Assembly: GCF_900091855.1 (NCBI RefSeq)
Contig: NZ_FMCH01000197.1
Coordinates: 1-32,674 of the forward strand
Origin: Streptomyces sp. DvalAA-14
Lineage (GTDB): Bacteria > Actinomycetota > Actinomycetes > Streptomycetales > Streptomycetaceae
DNA length: 32,674 bases
Reading direction: 5' to 3'
The notes under the pieces are model-generated. The model saw only the letters and a program-made list of their open reading frames with translations, was not told the DNA's origin and did no database searches. The translations under genes and the position numbers were made by a program. Positions 9,456-17,093 of this stretch are shown here, in pieces (positions within the stretch are counted from its first letter, which is position 1; every line of letters begins with the position of its first letter).

Positions 9456-10289
9456 TCAGGGGCGGGCGGCGGCGACCAGCACAGCGGTGTGCGGCAGGGC
9501 CAGCCTTCCGTCGGGCAGGGCGAACTCCCGGGCGAGCAGCTCGTACTGCCGCCGGACCCCGGCGACGACCTCGGGCGACTGAGCGGCCAGCAACTGCCCG
9601 AGCGAGGCGATCCCGGCCGCCGGGCCCGCCCACCACACGTCGGGGTGCACCCGGTGCTCCCAGGCGAGGGTCTCGGCGACGGCGCCGGTGAAGCCGGCCG
9701 CCGCCAGCAGGCCGACCAGCCCGTCCTCGGTCCGCGGGAAGTCGTCCAGCGGATCCAGCATCGGCGCGTCCGCGGGGCGGGCGACGCCGGCCGCCTGGAC
9801 CGCACGGCCGAGCAGCGCCTGGCCGGGGGAGGGCGGCGAGGGCCAGACGGTGAGGGCGACCCGGCCGCCGGGGCGGACCACCCGCCGCAGCTCGCCGAGG
9901 GCGGCCCGCGGTTTTCCCACGTGGTTCAGCACGAAGTTGCCCACCACCGCGTCGACATGCGCGTCGGGGAAGGGGAGGTGCGGCAGCGCCGCCAGCCGCA
10001 CCTCGGCCGCCGGGACCGCGCGGGCCGCCGCGGCCACCATGCTCGGCTCGGCGTCCACCGCGATGACCTCCGCGCCGCGCGCGCTCGCTGCCGCCGCGAC
10101 GGTCCCGGTGCCCGTCCCCACATCCAGCACCCGTATCCCCGCACCGCCCCCGACCCCGGCCGCGGCCTCGACCCCGGCCGCGTCCAGCAGCCGCGGCGCC
10201 GTGTGGCCGCACAGCAGCCCGTACGTCCGCCCGTACGCTTCGGCCTGTCCGGACCAGGCCCGGCGCTCGAAGGCGTCAAAGATTGTCAT
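9456..10289 (-). CDS. Class I SAM-dependent methyltransferase, substrate unknown
   Basis: The 277-residue product is a Rossmann-fold methyltransferase of the Methyltransf_11/25 type. Motif I (VLDVGTGTGT, residues 54-63) binds S-adenosylmethionine, an acidic residue follows in AVDAEPSM, and the later segments VVGNFVLNHVG and VRPGGRVAL fit motifs IV to VI. The C-terminal third probably sets the substrate, which cannot be told from sequence. It is not EgtD, which lies next to it and is of another family. The ATG at 10289 has no obvious ribosome binding site and sits inside a dyad (10285-10307), so it may be leaderless or autoregulated. It is separated from egtD by a hairpin and probably has its own promoter. 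Confidence 0.85.
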   Translation of the reverse strand: MTIFDAFERRAWSGQAEAYGRTYGLLCGHTAPRLLDAAGVEAAAGVGGGAGIRVLDVGTGTGTVAAAASARGAEVIAVDAEPSMVAAAARAVPAAEVRLAALPHLPFPDAHVDAVVGNFVLNHVGKPRAALGELRRVVRPGGRVALTVWPSPPSPGQALLGRAVQAAGVARPADAPMLDPLDDFPRTEDGLVGLLAAAGFTGAVAETLAWEHRVHPDVWWAGPAAGIASLGQLLAAQSPEVVAGVRRQYELLAREFALPDGRLALPHTAVLVAAARP

Positions 10290-10307
10290 GAGGGGTCAAC
10301 TCATGAC
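10285..10307. promoter_or_regulatory. 8-bp inverted repeat across the methyltransferase start codon
   Basis: GTCATGAG (10285-10292) and CTCATGAC (10300-10307) are exact inverted repeats with a seven-base spacer. The proximal arm contains the methyltransferase start codon. It could be an operator or a hairpin that affects translation; the role is inference. Confidence 0.35.
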
Positions 10308-10360
10308 CTGGGGGCGGTGGTTCCGCGGCCGGGGGATCGCGGGACGGGGGCCGCGGGACG

Positions 10361-10401
10361 GCGACCGCCCCCGGGGCCCGCAGTGCTCCGGGGGCGGTCG
10401 C
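10361..10401 (-). terminator. Hairpin downstream of egtD
   Basis: The arms GCGACCGCCCCCGG (10361-10374) and its exact complement (10388-10401) form a 14-bp stem with a 13-base loop. It begins 14 bases after the egtD stop in the direction of transcription and probably ends the egtABCD message. Confidence 0.7.
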
Positions 10402-10414
10402 TGCCGGGCGCGGG

Positions 10415-11392
10415 CTAGTTCGGAGCCGCCAGCAGGAGGGAGAAGCGGTTGCCGGGGTCGGTCCACCAGTTGCGGACCGTGAAGCCGCCCTCCTCGAGTT
10501 CGGCGGTCAGCGACGCGCGGCGGAACTTGCAGGAGATCTCGGTGCGCAGGTCCTCGCCGGGGGCGAAGTCCACGGTCAGGTCCAGGTCGCGGACCTTGGC
10601 CGTCTGGGCGGTACGGGAACGCAGCCGCATCTCGATGCGCTCGTGCTCGTCGTTCCAGACGGCGACGTGCTCGAAGGCGTCGGGGTCGAAGTCGGCGCCC
10701 AGTTCGCGGTTGAGCACATGCAGCACGTTCTTGTTGAACTCGGCTGTGACGCCGGCCGCGTCGTCGTAGGCCCGGACCAGCACCTCGGGGTCCTTGACCA
10801 GGTCCGCGCCCAGCAGCAGGATGTCGTCGCCGCTCAGCGCCCGCCGCAGGGTGCGGTAGAAGGCCAGCCGCTGGCCGGCGTCGAAATTGCCGATGGTGCT
10901 GCCGAGGAAGGCCAGCAGGCGCGGCCCCGGCTCGTCCGACAGGGCCAGGCCGGTCTCGAAATCCGCGACGGTGGCGGTGACCTCCAGGCCCGGATAGTCG
11001 CGGCAGATCGCCTGGCCGGCCTCCTCCAGGGCCGCCGCGCTGACATCGAGGGGCGCGTACCGCCGCAGGGTGCCGCCGGTGGTCAGCGCGTCGAGCAGCA
11101 GGCGGGTCTTGCGGGAGGAGCCCGAGCCCAGCTCGACCAGGGTGGCGGGCCGGGTGAGGGCGGCGATCTCCGGGGCGCGCCGGGTGAGGATCTCCTGTTC
11201 GGCCCGGGTCGGGTAGTACTCCGGCAGCCGGGTGATCTGTTCGAACAGCTCGCTGCCCCGCTTGTCGTAGAACCACTTCGGCGGCAGGGTGCGCGGCGGG
11301 CTGCCCAGGCCGCGCAGCACGTCGGCACGCAGCGTGCTGGTGAAGTAGTCCTCGGGGAGGCGGTCGTCGAGGGTGAAGCAGCTTTCGCTCAT
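10415..11392 (-). CDS. egtD: L-histidine N-alpha-methyltransferase EgtD
   Basis: EgtD trimethylates the alpha-amino group of histidine with three S-adenosylmethionines to give hercynine, the first committed step of ergothioneine synthesis. The 325-residue length fits the family (about 320). Signatures include PPKWFYDKRGSELFEQITRL near the N terminus, the SAM site VELGSGSSRKT, and EFNKNVLHVLNRELGADFD in the histidine-binding region. The ATG at 11392 has AAGGA about ten bases upstream. The reading frame is open further upstream through the end of egtC with no stop between, so the same frame would make an EgtC-EgtD fusion. Initiation at 11392 is most likely because the product then has the normal length. 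Last gene of the egt operon. Confidence 0.95.
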   Translation of the reverse strand: MSESCFTLDDRLPEDYFTSTLRADVLRGLGSPPRTLPPKWFYDKRGSELFEQITRLPEYYPTRAEQEILTRRAPEIAALTRPATLVELGSGSSRKTRLLLDALTTGGTLRRYAPLDVSAAALEEAGQAICRDYPGLEVTATVADFETGLALSDEPGPRLLAFLGSTIGNFDAGQRLAFYRTLRRALSGDDILLLGADLVKDPEVLVRAYDDAAGVTAEFNKNVLHVLNRELGADFDPDAFEHVAVWNDEHERIEMRLRSRTAQTAKVRDLDLTVDFAPGEDLRTEISCKFRRASLTAELEEGGFTVRNWWTDPGNRFSLLLAAPN

Positions 11393-12551
11393 GGGATGCG
11401 GTTCCTTGCGGTGGGGGCGCGGGGAGCGCAGCGGGGTGATCCGTACGCCGGCCGTGGTGGCCAGCAGCAGCGAGCGGTCGGGGACTTCCCGCCACTCACC
11501 GTGTGACGCGGGACCGGTGGACGCACCGGCCACCCCCCCTTGAGCCGTGGTGCCGGTGCCAGTGCCGGTGTCAGTGCCGGTGCCGGCGGCGGTCCCGGCT
11601 GCGGCGCCGGTGGCCGTGCCGGTCGGTGTGCCGGTCGGCGTGCCGTCCGCCGCGTCGTCCGGCTCGGAGGCGACCAGCACCGTGCCGGGACCGGTCCGAT
11701 ACCACAAGGTGTCCCCCCACGCGGTGGCGGCGACCTCGCGGCCGTCGGTGAGCAGCAGATTCAGCCGGGCGGTCGGCCGGGCCGCCGCGACCTCGCGGAC
11801 CACCGCGGCCAGCGCGCCGCCCGGTGACTCGCCCTGCCGCAGCCGCCGCGTGATCAACGCCCACAGCAGCGCGGAGTCACTGTGCGTCTCCAGATTCAGT
11901 GCCTCGGCGGCGGTGAGCGCGGTGGGCAGCCGGGTCCAGTCCGGGATCGCGCCGTTGTGGCTGAACAGCCAGCGGCCGTCCCGGAAGGGCGCCGCCGCCG
12001 ACTCGTCCTGCGTGGTGCCGGCGGTGGCCGAGCGGACCGCGGCCAGCACCGCGCCGCTGCGGATGGTCCGGGCGAGCTCGGGGAAGTTGGCGTCCGCCCA
12101 GATCGGGACCGCCCGGCGGTAGCGGCCGGGCTGCGGGTAGCCGGCCTCGCCGCGCTCGGCCGGCGCGGCCGGACTCCCGGCCGCGACCGGGCCGGGCGCT
12201 TCCCCGGGCGCGCCGGCCGGTGCCGCAACCGGTGCCGCACCCGGTCCTCCGGCCGACCCGCCTGACCCGGCCGACCCGCCTGACCCGGCCGACCCGGCCG
12301 GCGTCTCGCCCGGTGCCTCGTCCGAGGCCGGACCGTAGGCCGGACCCGGCGCCGTACCGGCCGCCGGCCCCCGGCCCGTCGTCCGGCGCGGCCTCCGCCA
12401 GGTACCACCCGACCCCGAAGCCGTCGGCGTTCACCGTCCCGTGCCGCTGCCGGGCCGGGCGCCACGACTGCTCGTACAGGCTGTGCGCCGGCTCGGTGAG
12501 CAGCCGGGCCAGCGGCACCGGCGGCCCCAGATAGGCGAGGTGGCGGCACAT
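11393..12551 (-). CDS. egtC: Gamma-glutamyl-hercynylcysteine sulfoxide hydrolase EgtC, frame broken, no own stop
   Basis: EgtC is a class II glutamine-amidotransferase-like enzyme that removes glutamate from the EgtB product. The N terminus MCRHLAYLGPPVPLARLL provides Cys2 as nucleophile, and HGTVNADGFGVGWYL follows. Residues beyond about 60 are in a different frame: YRRAVPIWADANFPEL, AAVRSATAG and the conserved SHNGAIPDW appear one base further on. The switch lies in a Gly/Ala/Pro/Ser-rich linker, and removing one C from the run at 12368-12372 restores one open frame. Read as given, the first frame ends at 11877. A second low-complexity Thr-Gly tract sits near the C terminus. There is no stop before egtD. 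The start overlaps the egtB stop as TGATG. Sequencing error, pseudogene or recoding are all possible. Confidence 0.8.
11547..11655. repeat. Degenerate GGTGCC-type short repeats encoding a Thr-Gly tract in egtC
   Basis: The plus strand has many tandem six-base variants of ggtgcc and ggtcgg-type units. On the coding strand they give a Gly-Thr-rich segment (GTPTGTPTGTATG, then GTGTDTGTGTGT). Such a tract is a hot spot for copy-number change or sequence error. It is not part of the EgtC catalytic fold. Confidence 0.6.
12254..12299. repeat. Two 18-bp tandem copies plus a partial copy in the egtC linker
   Basis: The unit CGACCCGCCTGACCCGGC occurs exactly at 12254-12271 and 12272-12289 and partly after that. 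On the coding strand it encodes Ala-Gly-Ser-Gly-Gly repeats. It lies about 80 bases from the proposed frame break. Confidence 0.65.
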
Positions 12552-14035
12552 CAGGACCGACCGCCGTCCGGACCGCCGTCCTCGGGGGCCGCGTCCCGTG
12601 CGGTGCGGAAACCGGCGAAGATCTGCCGCCGGATGGGGTAGTCCCAGTTGCGGAAGGTGCCACGGCAGGCCACCGGGTCGACCCCGAAGGCGCCGCCGCG
12701 CAGCACCTTGTACTCCGGGCCGAAAAAGACGTCCGAATACTCCTTGTAGGGGAAGGGCGCGAAGCCCGGATACGGGTCGAAGTCCGAGGACGTCCACTCC
12801 CAGACGTCGCCGATGAGCTGCCGGGCGCCGCTGGGCGCCGCGCCGGCCGGGTAGCTGCCCGCGGGGGCCGGCTGGAGGTGGCGCGAGCCGAGATTGGCGT
12901 GCTCCGGACCCGGGTCGGCGTCGCCCCACGGATAGCGGCGGGACCGGCCGGTGGCCGGGTCGTGGCGGGCCGCCTTCTCCCACTCCGCCTCGGTGGGCAG
13001 CCGCCGGCCGGCCCAGCGGGCGTAGGCGTCCGCCTCGTACCAGCACACGTGCAGCACCGGCTCGTCGGCCGGCACCGGTTCGACGTGGCCGAAACGCCGC
13101 CGGATCCAGCCGCCCCCGGCGGCGCCCGCGTCCCGGGACCAGAACTCCGGGGCCTCCAGACCCGCCTCCTGGACGTGCCGCCACCCCTCGGGCGTCCACC
13201 AGCGCGGGTCGCGGTAGCCGCCGGCCGCGATGAACTCCTGGTAGGCGGCGTTGGTCACCGGCACCGTGTCCAGCCAGAAGGCGGCCACCTCCACGGTGTG
13301 GTGCGGGCGCTCGTTGTCCAGCGCCCAGGGCTCGGTACTGGTGCCCATGGTGAAGGGGCCGGCCGGGACCAGCACCTCGGGCGGCAGCGCGGCCGCGTCG
13401 GCGGGCGCGGGCGGCGGCGCGGGCGCATCGAGGACCGCGGGGCCGGTACGGAGCTGGTGGGTGGCGAGCATCGTCTCGTCGTGCTGCTGCTCGTGCTGGG
13501 CGAGCATGCCGAACACGAAGCCGTCGGCCAGCAGGCGCTCCGGACGGTCGGGAGAGGTGTCGGTGGCGTCCAGCACCTCCCAGGTCTGGGCCCGGACCGC
13601 CTTGACGTACGCGCGCGCCTCCTCGGGGCTGAGCAGGGGCAGCGACGGCCGGTCGGCGCGCGGGTGCTGGAACGCGTCGTAGAGGGTGTCGAGATCGGGG
13701 CGCAGCCCCGGGCGGCGGCCGGCCTCGCGGACCAGCCACAGCTCCTCCTGGTTGCCTATGTGGGCCAGGTCCCAGACCAGCGGGGACATCAGCGGCGAGT
13801 GCTGGGCGATCAGGTCCGCCTCGGTCACCGGGTCGGTGAGCGCCATGGTCCGGCGCCGGGCGGTCTCCAGCGCCGCCCGGGCGGCGGCGGTGGCGTCGAA
13901 CGAACCGGCCGGTCCGGCAGCAGCCGCCGCCGACTCCGCGGGGGCTGAAGGGTCAGGGGTGGCAGAAGTGATAGCAGGGTCAGGAGTGGCGCTGTTCGAG
14001 GCCGTGCTGTGGTTCGAACGCTGAGGGTGGGTCAC
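12551..14035 (-). CDS. egtB: Hercynine oxygenase EgtB
   Basis: EgtB is a non-haem iron enzyme that joins hercynine with gamma-glutamylcysteine through a C-S bond and forms the sulfoxide. The 494-residue product has an N-terminal DinB-like domain, with the three-histidine iron site visible as His92 (in WDLAHIGNQEELW), His181 and His185 (in AQHEQQHDETM). A C-terminal FGE-sulfatase domain follows from about residue 215, ending with LRGGAFGVDP and FRNWDYPIRR. The first 45 residues are an Ala/Ser/Pro-rich extension. GTG at 14035 has GGAAGG six bases upstream and lies 18 bases after the egtA stop. The stop overlaps the egtC start. A fifth pathway gene, the PLP lyase egtE, is not in this window. Confidence 0.95.
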   Translation of the reverse strand: MTHPQRSNHSTASNSATPDPAITSATPDPSAPAESAAAAAGPAGSFDATAAARAALETARRRTMALTDPVTEADLIAQHSPLMSPLVWDLAHIGNQEELWLVREAGRRPGLRPDLDTLYDAFQHPRADRPSLPLLSPEEARAYVKAVRAQTWEVLDATDTSPDRPERLLADGFVFGMLAQHEQQHDETMLATHQLRTGPAVLDAPAPPPAPADAAALPPEVLVPAGPFTMGTSTEPWALDNERPHHTVEVAAFWLDTVPVTNAAYQEFIAAGGYRDPRWWTPEGWRHVQEAGLEAPEFWSRDAGAAGGGWIRRRFGHVEPVPADEPVLHVCWYEADAYARWAGRRLPTEAEWEKAARHDPATGRSRRYPWGDADPGPEHANLGSRHLQPAPAGSYPAGAAPSGARQLIGDVWEWTSSDFDPYPGFAPFPYKEYSDVFFGPEYKVLRGGAFGVDPVACRGTFRNWDYPIRRQIFAGFRTARDAAPEDGGPDGGRS

Positions 14036-14053
14036 GACATGCCTTCCGGAGGA

Positions 14054-15298
14054 TCAAGCGCGGCTGAGCGCGTCCAACAGGTCATGGGCCGGGCATCGGC
14101 CGCGGTCGGGGTAGCGGTCGGCGAAATCCGTGAGCGCCTGCCGCAGGGCCACGGGTGCGCGGGAGCGCGCCAGTGCGCTCTCGGCCGCGGCGAAGCAGGC
14201 TCTGGCAGCCTTGGCGAGGTCCGGGTCGGCGGGGCCGATCCGGGCGGCGCGCTGCCATATCTCGTCGGCGGGGACGGGCTCCCCGTCCTGGCAGAGCGGC
14301 TCGGTGGCCGCGTAGGCCGCGTCGGCCGCGACCGGGTCGTCCAGCAGGGCCGCGGTCAGCGCGGTCACCACCATCCAGTCGTCGCCGTCCTGCGCGTCGA
14401 TCATGCGCAGCTCCAGCCAGCCGCGCGGTCGCACCGGCGGGAACAGCGTGCTCAGGTGGTAGTCCAGATCCGCGGCGGTGGGGGCCCGCAGGCCCGGCGC
14501 GCCGCGCAGCCAGTCGCGGAAGGTCAGATCGGGCGGCGCGGACCAGTCGGCGTACTCGTCGCCCGGGACGCACAGCAGCTTGGCGTCCAGTGCGTAGCGC
14601 GCCCACGAGGTGCCCGGATCGGCCACCCGGTCGGGCTGATGGGTGCGGCCCGGGTCCATCCGGGCCCAGGTGGCCTGCCGGGTGGACACCCAGCCGGTCG
14701 GCCGGCCGCAGCTCATCGGGGAGTTGGCGAAGGCGGCGACCAGCACCGGACCCAGCCGGTGCACCAGGTCCCAGCGGTAGCGGTAGCCGGATACGCCATC
14801 GGTGTCGTCACCCGCGTCCAGGTTGACCTGGAGCGAGGCGGTGCGCCGCATCATGGTGCGGCCCCAGGGGCCCTCGCGGTCGAAGAAGCCCTCCATCGCC
14901 CGGTAACGGGGATGGTCGAGCACCCGGGGTGGTTCGCGGTACGGGTCGAGACCGCGGCCGACGAGGACCAGTCCCGCGCGGTCCATGGCCTGCCGCAGTA
15001 CGGCGAGGTCGGCCGCTGTCGCCTCGACGCATGCGGCGAGGGTGGGGGCGGGCGGGGAGCTCAGCTCCACCTGGCCGCCCGGCTCACGGGTGAGCCTGCC
15101 GCCCCGGGGCAGGGTGTCCGGGGCCTCGACCGGCGCGAGAGCCGCGTCCAGCCGGTCGACGGAGATCACTTCATGCGGATCGGAGCGGTCCTGGACCAGC
15201 CACTCCAACTCCACGCCGGTCCGTTCGGGCGGGCCGGTCTTGAAACAGACACCGCGCACGTGGGCTTCCGCCTCGTCTTCCAGCAGGTCGGCTGCCAT
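14054..15298 (-). CDS. egtA: Glutamate-cysteine ligase EgtA
   Basis: EgtA makes gamma-glutamylcysteine from glutamate and cysteine with ATP, to feed EgtB. In an organism that uses mycothiol this activity is chiefly for ergothioneine. The 414-residue product is of the GCS2 family, with the N-terminal GVELEWLVQD substrate/metal segment, MMRRTASLQVNLDAGD in the middle, and WLELRMIDAQDGDDW near the C-terminal third. I chose ATG 15298 because GAGGAGGT lies five bases upstream; an in-frame start at 15364 is possible but gives an unusual leader. It is the first gene of the egt operon and is read away from the divergent prenyl synthase gene. Confidence 0.93.
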   Translation of the reverse strand: MAADLLEDEAEAHVRGVCFKTGPPERTGVELEWLVQDRSDPHEVISVDRLDAALAPVEAPDTLPRGGRLTREPGGQVELSSPPAPTLAACVEATAADLAVLRQAMDRAGLVLVGRGLDPYREPPRVLDHPRYRAMEGFFDREGPWGRTMMRRTASLQVNLDAGDDTDGVSGYRYRWDLVHRLGPVLVAAFANSPMSCGRPTGWVSTRQATWARMDPGRTHQPDRVADPGTSWARYALDAKLLCVPGDEYADWSAPPDLTFRDWLRGAPGLRAPTAADLDYHLSTLFPPVRPRGWLELRMIDAQDGDDWMVVTALTAALLDDPVAADAAYAATEPLCQDGEPVPADEIWQRAARIGPADPDLAKAARACFAAAESALARSRAPVALRQALTDFADRYPDRGRCPAHDLLDALSRA

Positions 15299-15747
15299 CG
15301 GTCCACCTCCTCTCAGGCTGTTCGGGACCCGGGATCGCCGTTCCCCGAAACGAGGACATGTCACATGGTGCGGGGGTGAGTCTAGTTGGCACTGTTACGC
15401 GATGGTCTTACGGAATAGTGAACGGTTCTGGGTCAAGCGTTCGAACAAGCCGGATCATTCCCGCGCTTCCCGCACTCAATCCCGGACCGCCCACGATGGC
15501 GCAGCTGCCATCCTTTCGGCTGAGACATACCGTGCAATTAAGGTAATAGGGATTATACGTGCGGTGATCGTCCCCGGCCTGGTGTAGGGCGATGCCCCGG
15601 CGGTGATCCACAGCCGACCGGCTACGCTGCCGGTGTAAGCCGCGCCACCTCCGTACACAGCTCAGAGCCGACCCGATCCTCGCCGGATCGTCATATGAAC
15701 GCGCATGAACCTCGCCAGATGCCAGATCAGCGACAGGAGTACCCCTC
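15299..15747. other. 449-bp divergent intergenic region between egtA and the prenyl synthase gene
   Basis: No convincing gene was seen here. The region must hold the egt promoter (minus) and the prenyl synthase promoter (plus). On the minus strand TAGACT at 15384-15379 resembles a -10 element, 80 bases before egtA, but I see no good -35. A perfect 8-bp palindrome GTTCGAAC lies at 15439-15446. The patch 15519-15560 is strikingly AT-rich for this genome (gcaattaaggtaatagg, then gattatac) and is a candidate promoter or regulator site on the plus strand. None of these is proven. Confidence 0.4.
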
Positions 15748-16767
15748 GTGACCGTCGTCGGGCCCTTCGGGCTGAGCGTGTGGGACGAGGCCCTCGAGGC
15801 CGACATCCAGGCCGGTCTCGCGGCCGTGGAGGAAGGTCTGCTGGAGGCCACCAAGAGCGACGTGCCCTTCATCACCGAGTCGGCCCGGCACCTGCTGAAG
15901 GCCGGGGGCAAACGTTTCCGGCCGCTGCTGGTGATGCTCGGGGCCCAGTTCGGCGACCCGCACGCGCCCAAGATCGTGCCGTCCGCCGTCGTGGTCGAGC
16001 TGACCCATCTGGCCACCCTCTACCACGACGACGTGATGGACGAGGCGGACGTCCGCCGCGGCGTGCCCAGCGCCAACTCCCGCTGGGGCAACTCGGTGGC
16101 CGTACTGACCGGCGACTTCCTCTTCTCCCGCGCCTCGCACATCCTGGCCGACCTCGGGCCGGAGGCGGTCCGGGTGCAGGCCGAGTCCTTCGAACGCCTG
16201 GTCACCGGTCAGATCATGGAGACCGTCGGCCCGCGCGACGGCCGCGACCCGCTCGACCACTACCTGGAAGTCATCGCGGGCAAGACCAGCTCGCTGATGG
16301 CGGTCTCCGGGCGGTTCGGCGCGATGATGTCCGGAGCCGGCGAACCGGTCGTCGACATCCTCACCCAGTACGGGGAGCGGATCGGCGCCGCCTTCCAACT
16401 CGCCGACGACGTCCTGGACATCGCCGGCGACGGCCACGAGACCGGCAAGACCCCCGGCACCGACCTGCGGGAGGGGATCCCCACCCTGCCGGTCCTGCAC
16501 GTCCGCCGCGGCTACGCCCAGGCGGCCGGCCAGGTCTCCGCCGCCGACCGGCGCCTCAACGAACTGCTGGACGGCGACCTCACCGACGACGCCCTGCACG
16601 CCGAGGCGCTGGAACTGATGCGCGCCCACCCGGCCCTGGAGCAGGCCCGCCGTGACACCGTGCGCTACGCCGACGAGGCCCGCGCGGCCCTGGCCCCGCT
16701 GCCGGACAATCCGGCCAAGTACGCGCTGGCCGGCCTGTGCGACGCGGTGGTGCACCGCACCGCCTGA
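15748..16767 (+). CDS. All-trans polyprenyl diphosphate synthase (probable menaquinone side chain)
   Basis: The enzyme extends an allylic diphosphate with isopentenyl diphosphate units to a long prenyl chain. The 339-residue product has both aspartate-rich motifs, DDVMD at 94-98 and DDVLD at 220-224, plus GGKRFRPLL (residues 53-61) for diphosphate binding and GKTSSLM near 179. Bulky residues are not evident just before the first motif (small Ala, Thr, Leu), which fits a long-chain product, though chain length cannot be fixed. GTG 15748 has AGGAG about ten bases upstream. Position beside nuo genes supports menaquinone synthesis, as recalled for Streptomyces. Octaprenyl or nonaprenyl is the likely product. 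Confidence 0.9.
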   Translation: MTVVGPFGLSVWDEALEADIQAGLAAVEEGLLEATKSDVPFITESARHLLKAGGKRFRPLLVMLGAQFGDPHAPKIVPSAVVVELTHLATLYHDDVMDEADVRRGVPSANSRWGNSVAVLTGDFLFSRASHILADLGPEAVRVQAESFERLVTGQIMETVGPRDGRDPLDHYLEVIAGKTSSLMAVSGRFGAMMSGAGEPVVDILTQYGERIGAAFQLADDVLDIAGDGHETGKTPGTDLREGIPTLPVLHVRRGYAQAAGQVSAADRRLNELLDGDLTDDALHAEALELMRAHPALEQARRDTVRYADEARAALAPLPDNPAKYALAGLCDAVVHRTA

Positions 16768-17093
16768 CGGCACCGCCGGACGGCCCGGTCCGGTCGCGTG
16801 TCCCGGCCGCACGTTCCGCCGCCCCCCGGCCTGACGCGCCGTGACGTACCGCCGCCTTCCCGGGGAAGGCTGCTCCCACGACCCCTGTCGGGGTCCGACC
16901 CTGCTTCCCGCACGGTACGGCCTCGGGGTCTGTCATACCCCGGGCGTACATTCGGTTGGGTCCCGCGGCTGATGTGCCGCCCGGCCCGATTTGGTGGGAT
17001 GGAGACACCACCCCATGGCGGACCGGGCGACAATGTCCCGGGGAGTGGACGCGTACGAGGCAGCCGACCGCCGCCGACGACGGAGGAAACGCA
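16768..17093. other. 326-bp intergenic region after the prenyl synthase gene
   Basis: No gene is supported here. The region holds a structured element at 16863-16909 (listed separately), then presumably the promoter of the next operon. The stretch 16993-17015 has GGTGG and CCACC as short inverted arms. Reading frames that cross it are shadows of the next gene. Confidence 0.4.
16863..16909 (+). terminator. Nested hairpin, possible terminator of the prenyl synthase gene
   Basis: GACCCC (16880-16885) and GGGGTC (16890-16895) form a perfect hairpin with a tgtc loop. It is enclosed by outer arms GGGAAG (16863-16868) and CTTCCC (16904-16909). It starts 96 bases after the prenyl synthase stop, somewhat far for a terminator, so it could also be a leader structure of the next gene. 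Confidence 0.4.

Noticed and set aside
7498..10212. A 904-codon minus-strand frame over nuoN and the methyltransferase
   Set aside because: It is an antisense shadow of nuoN joined to another frame of the methyltransferase, with low-complexity Arg/Gly composition.
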